A DNA stretch of 64,000 bases, taken from Setaria digitata (lineage: Eukaryota; Nematoda; Chromadorea; Rhabditida; Setariidae). Of the stretch, positions 25,462 to 41,900 are shown one piece after another. The number at the start of each line of letters is the position of its first letter. The stretch's first letter is position 1. The position numbers and the translations under genes were made by a program. The stretch lies in assembly GCA_003640385.1 (NCBI GenBank), contig RCAB01000201.1, forward strand, positions 40,586 to 104,585, in the 5' to 3' direction. A model generated the notes under the pieces. That model was not told the origin of the DNA, searched no databases, and worked only from the letters and a program-made list of their open reading frames with translations.

Positions 25462-28400
25462 GACATTTTGCATCATCGGAAATATTTTGATAAATTTATA
25501 TCGTTACCTACTACTTCCGATTCGATGAACATTGTAAGTTATAAATTTTCTTGATTATGATTTGGAATTTATTTTTGTATTATCGAAAATTTTCGCAATT
25601 GCGCATTTTTTCTCACTCTACACTAAAATCTAGACTAATTTTACCAAACTTAAGTTAAATTTTGCTCGACCTTCTCAAAAATTCACTCTCAACAAATGGC
25701 CGACTTGTAGATGGCGGAAGCGCCAAGCCATCATCGGACAAGGAAACGTCGTCGAGGTGAGGCAGTGAATCCAGCTAATACTTTGGACGGTTTGGTCGCT
25801 AAGCGCGCTGATGACGTCGGTGCTAGAGATAGCCTCTACAAGCGTTATTTGACCGAAGCGGAAGCAATCGAAGCACCCAGCGATGATCAGGAAATGAAGA
25901 TTTCTTGTTTTGAACATAGCTTCTGGTCACTTAGAACGAACTGGAAAATTAAAGCATTGATTGGATCAGTTCAAATAAGCATACTTTTATTGTAATTATA
26001 GCGTGTCGAAATAGATCCTGACGTATCAACGAGGACCTGCTCGATTTGCGGCTATCAGGGAAAATGGGTGTCGGAAATGATAAGACACAAGCGTGTGCAT
26101 ACTAACGAGCGTCCGTTTCGTTGTAAGTACTGCTCCCGCACAAGCAAATGGAAAGCTGATCTTGTTAGACATGTTGCTAGTAAGCTTGTAGCTTCATTCT
26201 CAAAACTTCCAAGTTCTCCGTACCGCTGGAAATTCATAACTGATTTACCCCTCCAGTGAACGAGTACAACCTTTTCCAGATGAAAAAACAGGGAGGTTTG
26301 TGTTACCAGAGATAATAAAGGACAGCACTAGATAGATAAGTCAGAGCAAGTTAAAATATTTTGTTCGCAGAAACACATGGAATACGAGTGGTATCAAAAT
26401 ACAGTCGAAGCAAAACATTTCGCAATAGCGCTTCGTCACTGGATACGGACAACAACAGAACCGAGAGGAAGAAAACTTGCATAGAGGTATTTGTCTTTTT
26501 AACTTCCAGTAACTTCTGACTGCAAGAGCTTTTCTTCAAAAGAGCAGTTTTGAACTGAAACATCACAGTCTTCATTCTGGATGGAAAGAAAACACTATTC
26601 TAATGCGATTCAGATATTTACGGATCTGAAAGATGGCGAGAAAGTTGCGCTGGGATGCAGAAAGCCTAAATCACTCCGATTACGGACTATGTATCGATGC
26701 GTCATCTGCTTGTTCGAGCAGGTTGTAACTTCAGCAATGTTGGAAGTGCTAGCTGCAGCATTACTGTGACTTCTCCATATCCCATATCCCCGCTTGTGGA
26801 CAATTTCAGGATTCAGTGCTCGTTTTGATCAGTCATCTGAAGAATGCACATAATGTACTGCCATACGAATGCCATTCATGTGGTAGTTCATTCATGGATG
26901 CTCACACAACCATGAAGCATTTCATCGAAAATACAACATGCAGAAGAAGTGATCTCAGAATCAATATCGCACCACCGTGTGGGACAAGGAACAATTTTAG
27001 TACGCGAATTGTTTCTTCTTAAAGTATTTTGCCAGTGGCATTGCGGAACCCTTTGAGTGATTTGTCCAAACATTTTCAGATCCAAAGCCGCCATTTGCAC
27101 TGCTTGATGAAGCTGCCAGACGGGCTGCGTATGAACTGTTCAATAAAACTTCCGTCATTACTTCGTTGACTGCTTCATCAACCAAATCCATTAAAAATGC
27201 GCCCCAAAATGCAACTTTGCCAGTAGCGCCAGTTGAGAAATACGAAATGAATCAGTCAGACACATACAATAATCTAAACGGTATGAAAAGAACAAATGAT
27301 TAGTTAGATGCTTTAGCTTGCTTTAATAACGACCACTTCGAGATATCCCCGTCGAATACACCGCTGTCTCTTACCGTATACCGACATGCTCTTTGTGTCA
27401 ACATCACGGTATCAAAGGATTGTGATCCCAGCACTCGGGTTCAAAATCATTGCTTAATCATTCCAGAAATGTTCTTCAATTGCTCCTTTTCCAACTGGAC
27501 AGCGAAGAAAATGTGTATATGGGAAGAATACATGCACATTCATGGCCCAGCAAACCCATCATCTCCGATACAATCTGTAGATGGGGCCTTTTCAAATTCA
27601 CCAGAGGTCAAAAGGAAAGTCTCCCCGGATCGTGCTGCTGGGACGGAACAGGTGCTCATTTGTGCCTTAAACTTCTAATTTCCAATTTGTAATGCTTCTT
27701 ATTCAACACTCACAAGTTTCAATTCATATTTTACTTCCTCCCTGAAAGCAGGAATGTTACAGACGTTGGCCACACCATCGAGACACCTTGATTTTGGAAC
27801 ATTATTATCACTACTGAAACAACAAAGTACTTTCAATCCGCTGGTAATTCATTTCACATAAAAAGCATGCTTGATGAAAGCATCAGAAGCATCTATCCAC
27901 AGAGAGAGGAAGAGAGAGGGAGAGATTTGATTTCTGAAAAGTGAATTTCTCAGGCCAAATCATTCGATGGAAATGTAACCAAGACCTGATGATGGATGAA
28001 CGAACTAAAGTTTACTCATAGCTGTTTGCGAGTTTAATTTAATCCGTAAATTTTGATTATTGCTATTGTAAATGATTCTCTATTTCGTTCGAAATTTCAG
28101 AAATTAACCAAATTATTTTACTTCGTTATGTTAAAGGAAGCCATACTAGTTGGCAACTTTCCTGATAGTTTCAATTACATACTTTTTAAGCTTAGTAATT
28201 GGTACATCCTATCGCATCATAGGCCAATCCTTTTTGAATACGTCAATGTTTGCCTTAAAACTGATCACATTCCTTGTTTCAAATTAGAGGACTTTAGGCT
28301 ATTTGTTACTGGAAAAAAATTAAGGAATGGGGGATGATAAGAAATGAATGCCTTAAACATAAAAATCTCCAAAACAATGCTTGTAATTTATGTACCGTTG

Positions 28401-29550
28401 GCACCAACACAACAATTTTACCATCTTGGACTTTTCCACCTGTCAAACTTTTAATGGAATGAGATTTAGTAGTGAGTGTCCTCTGATAACTTGAATTGAA
28501 AAAAAAGTGTAAAAAAAGCAGGAACATGTAGCGACGTACTTTCTGAGTTGAAGAAGTTCTATATTGGTTCTGCACTTAAGTCCCAGTTACAGGAGATTTA
28601 TTTCTGTTGTTCATAAATTTTCTGTGGTGTTCGGTAGGGAATTTCTCTGCTTATTTATGCATAGTCACTTAGGTAAAGGAAGATAGAAAAAATTCATGAA
28701 GAATTATATTTGAGGAATAAAACTTACTATGTTCATTCAGAAACCTTTTCAAGTACCTGACCATTATTTAAGTGATGGTGCCTTCGACTATTCAACTTTA
28801 TCTTATTAGAAACTACTCCGAAATTTTTCAAAACGAGTTAACGGTAGACAGTCTTCGTCTGTTTATATCGTCATTCCAATGGAACATTATTAACGTATAG
28901 TTCATTAGTCTCACGCATCATATGAAGGATCCAAGGTGCTTTTGTGGAAGTCAAAGTTTTATAACTTTTATAACTTATTGGAATCTTTTATATCATGATT
29001 TCAGTTTCCAATACAAGCGCTAGGACCGAAGTCAACACGGCTATCAGAATGGGTAACTCCTGGACCCTCGGCTTTTAAACAAGTAACTCCAGCTTCCGAG
29101 GAGACTGCATCAGTAAGAGCTTCAGAGAGTTATGAAATGCAACAAAAAAAGACTAGCCTAGAACTCAGTCTGTTATTATCGGACACTTTCAACAATCTTC
29201 CATGCAGTTCGGTGACGGTAATTTCAAACTCAACTCCCAACAGCCAGAGTAAAAACTTCTGTTTTGTCAATTCCAATCCATCGGACAGACGAGAAAAGTT
29301 AAACGCAAACTGTAAGACAACCGATGTCAGCTCATTACATAGTTATTGTGTTTCTGAGGAAGTCAACAAAGCAATTCAATATTACCGCCAACGACGTAAT
29401 GCACCGTTCTCACCAATTCCCGTAGAAGAAACCAAAATACAGAGGTCGGATGATTCTCCTAGATCGTCAGAAGGCAAAACGAATGAATCAGGTCGAAACA
29501 AGACGAAAAAGGAGGAGGACGTTTTTGTCGACGTGGTGCAACTTGATTAA
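25462..29550 (+). CDS. C2H2 zinc-finger protein, 5' end unresolved
   Basis: Probable DNA-binding nuclear regulator. Exons: 25462-25533, 25711-25925, 26034 (or 26002)-26179, 26371-26486, 26569-26721, 26810-26999, 27080-27280, 27467-27651, 27749 (or 27752)-27843, 29005-29550. A basic stretch (HHRTRKRRRG) comes first. Next are two fingers, CSIC..HKRVH and CKYC..HVAKTH, joined by a TNERPFR linker of the classic TGEKP type. Later come CVIC..HLKNAH and a C2HC finger, CHSC..H..C. After that are an Ala-rich segment (LLDEAARRAAYELFNK) and a Ser-rich, basic C terminus ending DVVQLD. Joins 1-2 and those between 26179 and 27651 keep frame. Two are uncertain: exon 2 to 3 has either a weak acceptor at 26033 or no GT donor in phase, and exon 8 to 9 needs a phase-1 donor although the best donor (27651) is phase 0. 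Target genes cannot be inferred. Confidence 0.82.
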
Positions 29551-29881
29551 TGATCAATCAGTTTCCTACTCTTCCAGTATTTGCAAAACAACCTGATTGT
29601 ATTGCAAACCTGATGAGTGTAACGTGAAAAGAGATGAGAAAACCAAACGCTGAAGGAAAACACAAGAGTCAGAAGTAATGATGAATTCCTTAACCTTTGT
29701 GACATTGTACCTTTGTTACTATGCAAGTCTTTCAATTATACTTTCCCTCCCTTTCACAGTCTCTTCTAATTACTGTTTTCTCCTCTGCTTCCTTCACAAG
29801 TTATGTTTGTCTATGACAGTTCCTAGATATTTGCAGATTTGATCTAGAAACCACATTTCCACCTGAAATTCAAAGTTACAA

Positions 29882-29926
<45 letters not shown>

Positions 29927-32796
29927 ATTGCTGTCATCGGATTTGCGCAATTCAGTTCTTCGACGTACGTTGACTAAAATGGTCAGCAGCCATCATTCCG
30001 TGCCTAAAGACTGATTTTACTCTCCCACTTATAACGCTTATTCGTGTTCTTTGAAATGTGCAATAATGTCCCATATTATGCTGCCTTTCTCCTTTCCTGG
30101 ACAAATTATTTTGCCTTAAAATATTCATTTATGTTCGTCTGATTTTACTGAACTGTTCCTCATAAAATGCGAAGCTTTTATAGCTCAGAGTATCGACTGG
30201 GATGGTGAAGGATGCAAGAATATGTGTGATGTTTACTTGATTCTAATAATTACATCTTTTTCTTTTACAGTACTTACTGAAGCCAACATCAGAAAACTTT
30301 AGAACGAATAACTCACCTGATAATATGACACCGCTTAGCAGCTCTATTTTCGTTATATGTTTTTGTAATTATACCTTTTTGTACAGACAATTTTCTTGGT
30401 TCCCCATTCACGTCGCAGTAAAATTTCCTATTTTATTTACCAGAGCTGTCTAATCCAATTACTTCTGTTCGTTCATATTTCTTCGATAGGATGGTTAAAC
30501 AACAATTACAAAGATAATGACCATGTCATCCAAATTTGAAGCATTCACTTCAGTGGAATTTCCCTTCAGCCAAAAACTTTCAAGTTTCTAATGAAATAGC
30601 TTAGATCTACTAGATGGAGGAATAAAAGCTATTTGTAACAGTTCGAATAGAACAGATCAATGAATCGCTCCAATCCACTTTCAATAACTTAACACAAACT
30701 TCAAGCTAGTTCTAACTGATCATCAACTGTTTGCTTTACTCTAAATCAATTAACAATACCAGTGACCATATCAGCAGATTCATCAAAACCGAACACTGTA
30801 ATAAAAAATATAGCAATAAATTTAGTAGCAGGATGGTAAAACTTCCGAATTCAGTTTCTCGAATTTCAGTCATAACTTTTCAAGAAATAAGGGAAAAACA
30901 AATAAAGAGTGCGAGAAAAAGCAAAACGAAATACCCACTTACTCGCAAGCCCCCGAAGAACACCCCGGAAACCGAAAGTGACTGGCAAACCTATCCCCGT
31001 AATCACTAGGGAAACAGCCCTCGGGACAATTTCACTACTCGGTGTGCTGTTTGTTTCATTTCCTTTCTTCGTCGGTCCATTTAGTGACAGATCGACGCTT
31101 ACTGCGGTGATTAAAGACGTCTTCTGTTGGAGGTTTCATCTGCTACTCCTAGAAATCTGTCAAGCTTGCTATTTCAAGAACGTCGAGTCTTCCTTCCCCT
31201 CATTTTCTCACTTTGTGAGTCAAGAATTAAGGTGATACAGAACTTCTAAGTTAACGTCAAACCTTATCCAATATCTCATCCCTTCCTTGCTTCTTTCTGC
31301 TTCCCTTCTTCTACACTTTCTTCGGATAAGTGAACGAATGAAAAGGCCTTAATTGCTCAATCAGTGTTTGTTGTGAGTCTCAGCATGTCGGTACTGTTTT
31401 TTTAGAGAGTGATCTGAGGCTGTTGGATTTGTTTGAATTTGAAGTGGACAGTTTCGAGAGGATTTAGATGCAGCAACCTGTGGAACAACCGCAGGACGAA
31501 GGTTTAGGGGAGACAATTTGACCTGACCACAAAATAGTCTTATACTTCTGCAGTAATGAATCAGAATTTTTTCCTCACAGAAAAGACAGGACTCCGCATT
31601 GCATTGCCTCCTGACTTCCTCTTGAACTCGAATGTTGCATTATATCTAGTAAAATCCTTCACAGACTGATAGAAAATAAAAGAGAAACAACTTTTTCCTC
31701 CCAAATTTGTGAAAACTAGGGCACATAAAAGGCAGTGTAGGAAAACAAAATGTTTTATGTTGAATATTGTCTGATGAAGCCTAAAACAACCCACTGACCT
31801 CGCAAAATCCTTGTTAGGTGATAGTGCAAGAGAGATGTTTTCACGAAAATTGCTGTCAACAAGAGATTGTTGTGAAATAAGTTTGTTCCTTAATGATATT
31901 ATAAATTTAAGTCAGTGGTTAATTTATCCCGTATATGCTATTTCAGATGGTACATCAGATTCTTCCTTACTCCTCTTTTTTCCAAAATTGTTTCTTAACT
32001 TATCGTTAAAAAAAGTTGCACAGTTACTTCTATACTTCTTCTACATATACTGCTTAGTTTTGTGTCAAAAAACTTCTGATTATTATGCGGTCACTCAGGT
32101 ATTATTTTATGATATTTTAAAAGCAGTATATTGTCGAGTATAATTTATAGTGCGCTTTTGTTTGCTTTTGATTATAACTCCAGTTAATTTCAACAGTTCT
32201 CTAATGGATAACTATAAATAGAGGCCCTTTATAGTGAACTATTTTCAAAAAATTTTTCACAGCAAACATACTTTGTGCTAACTTGAAAGAAAATTGCGTG
32301 AGCAGGACGAGGTTTTCAATTCCAGGTTTTATGTTACATAATGTTTGTCAGCTAATAAACCCCAAAATGTCTAGTGTTCTTAGTCAGTAGGAAGCAACGG
32401 TGCAAATGTTTTTCTAAGTAGAAATTATTAAAATTGATTGTTTTTAAAGGATAAGTTAGAACCCTTTGTGTGGGAATTTCAACACAGCTTAATATCAATT
32501 TTGTTAAAAAATCATGGACAAACATATCTGTTTGCTGACTAGAACCTAGAGCTCAACATCTAATTTCGCCCATGAAATTCTGTTTCATTTTGGTTAGGAA
32601 TATTCCCAGTTACGACTGCATTTATATTTAAATTTCAAATTCTCCTCCCTTTTTGTTGATCAGTTTCTTTAGATCAGTCCTTTCGTTTTTTCTCATTTTT
32701 ATAAACTTTGAAACTTGTAAAATTTGCTTGAAAATAAGCTAAAATTGTGTAGAAATCGGAACAGTCTAACAATTTGGAATTTTCTTTGCAATTTTC
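29551..32796. other. Noncoding region, no gene recognised
   Basis: About 3.2 kb downstream of the zinc-finger gene. Open frames of 92-110 codons at 30731-31235 and 31811-32143 (+) have no recognisable domain and no splice support. A TA dinucleotide tract lies at 29881-29926. Confidence 0.5.
29881..29926. repeat. (TA)n microsatellite
   Basis: Two uninterrupted AT/TA runs separated by a single C. Confidence 0.9.
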
Positions 32797-32799
32797 TTT

Positions 32800-32843
<44 letters not shown>

Positions 32844-32855
32844 NTTTTTTTACAG
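32797..32855 (+). other. Poly-T tract ending in a candidate trans-splice acceptor
   Basis: A tract of about 50 T (with a C at 32801 and an N at 32844) runs straight into TTTTTTACAG at 32855, 24 bases before the RSPRY1 start codon. It reads as a very long polypyrimidine tract of a spliced-leader acceptor. The N means the true T length was not resolved. Confidence 0.55.
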
Positions 32856-32879
32856 GAAAAGCTTTGATTTGATTAATAG

Positions 32880-37520
<4,641 letters not shown>

Positions 37521-38935
37521 ACAAACCTCGATATTAATCAGCAGAGTAGGTCAGGCTTCTTTCGTTCCAAATATTCAAACCGTGTTAATGCTGTGTAATT
37601 TAATGTTTATCACCATACATTTGCAAATATATATATATTTTTTTTTTGCGTGTATTTGCAAATGTATATATATATATATATTTTTATATATATATTTTAT
37701 ACATTTATATATATAATTTTTTGTCGGTGAATTCAGGATTTAGGTGAAAAACTAAGGTCTTTCTTACTGTATTTTGATATGTCCATGAGTCTTTATATTT
37801 GTTTATTTCTCGTTTAATCTGATTATTTTGTAATAAAGTGTATTTGAATATATTATGTATTTGAAATGACTGTATTTGAAAAGTCATTCCAGCGAGTTAA
37901 TTAATAAAAATTATTTCATTTAGTTTGTCACTTTCTTTTTCCTCAGACTTCTTTGACCTCTCATGGAAGAGAAAAACAGATTTGCTTTACGCCGATGCTT
38001 TACACATTTAATTCATGCTTCTCCATGTACACCTGCATTTTATATCTTTTTCACGTTTTATTATTTTGCAGTAGTTATGGAAGATAACTGTTTTTGTTTT
38101 ACTTATAATTGCAACTTTTTTCTTACATTTTTAATATCTTTGCTTTGTACTCAATTTTCAGCGAATTTTATCAAGTGTAGATTTCGATAAAGAATTTCGA
38201 GAATTTCCAATTGCAATTGAAACTTATTTCGATGTAGTTTTGGAGTAAGTTTCTGTCTTTCTTGCAGTGCTTTCCAACTTTAATTGTATGAAGTGACAAG
38301 CTATTGCCTTGTTTACAAAGGATCGGATTTTCAAATCACTGAATTGTTTAGTTATCATATCATATGTATTGTTTCTGATGTGTAATGCTCAATTTGTAAT
38401 TCGTTATGAATTTTAGTGAAATGGAAGCTTCTCTCCATTATTGTAAATCTGTTTTTTATTGTTAATGCTTTTGCATGTAAACATGAAAATAAATTGTATT
38501 GTCGTTAGTTCTCTTTCAACGTTCGGTAATGATAACTCCCTATTTTTGCTTCCCTATTAATTAATGTATTTTTAGAACTTAAATTAAATAGTGTTGAGGA
38601 GATAATAAGCCGGAGTTTTAATAGGCAAAACCTTGAAAAAAAAAAAAAAAAAACAAATTAGAATAAGGCAAAACCTTATTCTAATTTGATTTTATTTTCC
38701 CATTAAAACTGGTTTACCATAAATAGATTTTCAGGTTGAATATTGTTAAGACTACTGTTCAGCGTTTTTGNTTAATGTATTTTTAGAACTTAAATTAAAT
38801 AGTGTTGAGTAGATAATAAGCCGGAGTTTTAATAGGCAAAACCTTGTGATATTCTAATTTGATTTTATTTTCCCATTAAAACTGGTTTCCCATAAATAGA
38901 TTTTCAGGTTGAATATTGTTAAGACTACTGTTCAG
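37521..38935. other. RSPRY1 3' UTR, spacer and possible orphan exon
   Basis: AATAAA at 37832-37837 is the best RSPRY1 poly(A) signal, implying a 3' UTR of about 0.3 kb. A TA-rich tract with two copies of a TTTGCAAATATATA-like motif lies at 37618-37720. At 38162-38247 an open stretch between CAG and GTAAGT encodes plausible protein (FREFPIAIETYFDVVLE) in one frame. It cannot be joined in phase to the GTF3C1 model, so its gene is unknown. The rest holds the seam at 38771. Confidence 0.5.
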
Positions 38936-38943
38936 CGTTTTTG
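38561..38943 (+). repeat. Direct duplication around N at 38771 with foldback insert
   Basis: Bases 38561-38770 recur at 38772-38943. The first copy carries extra sequence: about 19 A, then CAAATTAGAATAAGG and, after five bases, its exact reverse complement (arms 38654-38668 and 38674-38688). The second copy lacks the A run and one arm. The second copy runs into the first GTF3C1 exon found. Confidence 0.85.
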
Positions 38944-41900
38944 GTGCACTTCCGCCAATTAACTACTTTGTCCACAAGAAAAGGTGCTTTAGGTTTAGAC
39001 TTAAATATGATGCTTGGTGCAGAAATCAATCGGAAACGAAGACGTAGGTCAGAGATTCTTGGTGAAATGGAAATCGTCAGCGCTCAAGAAAATGAAGTAC
39101 TGGATGTGCTTGGTAGTATATCCAATTCGGCTGATGAATCAGTATGATTTTTACATTTAATTCTTTGTATTCTTAAGATGTAGCGCAATTGTAACGGTTT
39201 CAGTTAAATTTAATTTCTTTCACGTAATGAGTCCTAGGCTCTCGCTTCATTTCAGGTGATGTGTGAAGCTGGTACTTTGAAAGTAGACCGCTCTCTTCCA
39301 AATAGTAATAGTAAGTTGATTAAACTGTCCAACACTTAAGAGCTGTTTAGCTGTTTACATTTCAGCAAGACAAAGTGAATTGCACTGATGACAGACATAA
39401 TGTTACTATTCGAGAGATCTTTTAAATTTGATATGTTGAAGTATGTTTTTCCTACAGAAGTACAAAGTAGTCTGTTATCTAGAGAACGCCTATCTTCCAT
39501 ACAAAGAAGGCGAATGGTCACCGTTGTTCTTGTATCGTACTGCATTCGATTTGACATTGGCAGCAATACGGCAATCTGGTTCAGAAGGCATAGGACGCTA
39601 TGAGATAGGGAAAACTTATGGAATGGATACAACAACAAAAGCTGGTAATCGTCGAGTATCGGCAAATATCGTGAATGCTATCAAGTCATTTCCTGATCAT
39701 TTTGGGCAGTATCAGAAAATGGAAGGCAAAATTAGGTCTATAAAGTACGGTTCTATTGAAAATATTGTTCTTTCTGCTTTTATGAATACTTATATATATT
39801 TCCTAGATTGAAAACTAAAACTACTTTTCCAGGTATTATTGGAAAGTTGCTGCTCATCCAGAAAGTTTCATCTATCTTTTCAACAGCTGGAAGACGGTAG
39901 TTGGTGAAGATTGTCCGTTCCGGATTGGTGAAGTTTTGAAGTTCCCAAATACTAATTTGAGTATGTTTTAAATGGGCCTGATTCGACACTCAAATTAGCT
40001 CGTTCGAATGCTGTTTCATACTGCATCATTAAAATTCATTATATATATATAACCAATAATTATGGAGTTTCGGTTTAGGTACTTTACGGTTGAGTGATGT
40101 TTCGTTACGACGGTTAATAGATATCATGAAAGTTCTAAAGGAGCATCGGGTTATTGTAACTATTCATCATTTTCTAAAAATCATCACAGAGATGGAGCTT
40201 GAATATGGTCTTCGATATCAGGTATTTCATTTTTCTCCGGTTCTTTTGATCTTCGTAAGTAGAATTTTCGCAGTCGAACATACTGAATGTACCGAAAAGA
40301 AAGGTCACAATTTTTGTTAAACTTTGTTTATTTTTGTTTTTTCGTAAATGACTTCCCTTAATTTCTCTTGCCATTCAGATTGATAAAAAGTCTTTACTGA
40401 AATGCTTGAAAGCACTCGAAAAGAAAGGCTACCTACATATGTTTGAAACCGTTGTTGTCGAGGAGTTTCGATCGAACAAAGTGAATTTTTTATCTTGTCG
40501 CTAGGGAATTTGTTCTAAATGGATTTGATGGACGAAGTGAATGCGAAGTTCTTTAACATAAATTTCTTTGCGGGAATAAGAACAGAAGTAGAAATATTTA
40601 GAATTTACGACCAATAGTTTAGATATAAGTAATTTGACGAATTAAAAAAAATAACTGCAAGTAATTTAATCAAAATATATTTCGAAAAGTTCGGTAATCC
40701 AGAAACTTTAATTTCAGATTTTAGTAATTACTGAAAGTGACATAGCTGAAGCATCACATCCGGATGTGGAAGCAGCCATTCGCGTGACGATTAGTGATTA
40801 TAATGAACGGGGACGTGTATTTCCACATGGGCAATTAAGGTTTGTTAAAATTAGCAAGGATGAATAAGGTGATGTACTGTTTTTATTTTTATTGCTTCAC
40901 TACTTCACACTACTCGTTCTTCACACTATTCTTTTTTATATTTCTCTATTTTATTTTATAATTTCATTCTTTATTTGTAAAATCGAAGTCTAAAGTTTAA
41001 GGCTAAAAGTTACTGACAGTGTATGTAGTCTTGGATATTCCGTGCAGAGAAATTATATAAAGCAGCTAATTTTTTAGGAATATTAGTGGCATATAATTGT
41101 TATGATCATCGACAATTTCAAGATAAAAAGTTCCGAAGTTCAAAAGCATACTTTTGCAGGGTCAATCGTAAAAAAGCAGAGAATGATGATGACAAATCAT
41201 CTGATTTAACACCAGAAGATATTGTAAGTATCCTTCATTTGATTAATTAATAAACTAAAGGTGGAAGCTTTGTGCTGTTTTCGTATTTGTGTGAAATCAG
41301 TTTTGTTTTATTTTGTTTATTGGGTATTTGTCGTGATTTCGAAATAACCGGAATAATTAATTGATATGCTAAAAATAATGTATCGATTTTGAGGATCATG
41401 CAATATTCATGACTATTATTTTTAATAATTTTTTTTTTTTTTTGCAGAAAATGCTTGAGAATGACAGTTTGAAAGAAATGACTATTAATAAAAGGCTGGC
41501 AATGTTTCGACTGCAAATAATGCGGCGTTTATCCATAATTTTTCCCGAGCAACGATCTCATGTATGAAATTTGTTTTGTGCATTTGATTTTTTTTTAGTG
41601 CCTCACCGAAATGCGTCTAATCATAATGTATTGGTTTCCAAAAAGTTTTCTAGACTACTGATAAATCAGCTGTAGAAGACTATGACTGTAAGTAGTCAAC
41701 TCAAGTCCTTATGCAGAAAGAAAGCATCAAAAATCCCGGAAATATATTGCTTTAATTTGAATGTATTTACAAAAGTTGGTGATTCATAGCTTTCCGCAAA
41801 AACCTTGTATCTTTTTTCTGATTGTCCCGCACTTATTGTATCTTTTTTCTTACTTCAGAGAATACAGTGGTGATATTTTGATTCGGGCTTTGTTGATTTC

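Noticed and set aside
39458..39603. Frame reading LLSRERLSSIQRRR at the start of a GTF3C1 exon
   Set aside because: It follows the first acceptor (after 39457) in phase but soon leaves the conserved GTF3C1 frame and stops. Acceptor 39482 keeps phase and gives the conserved reading.
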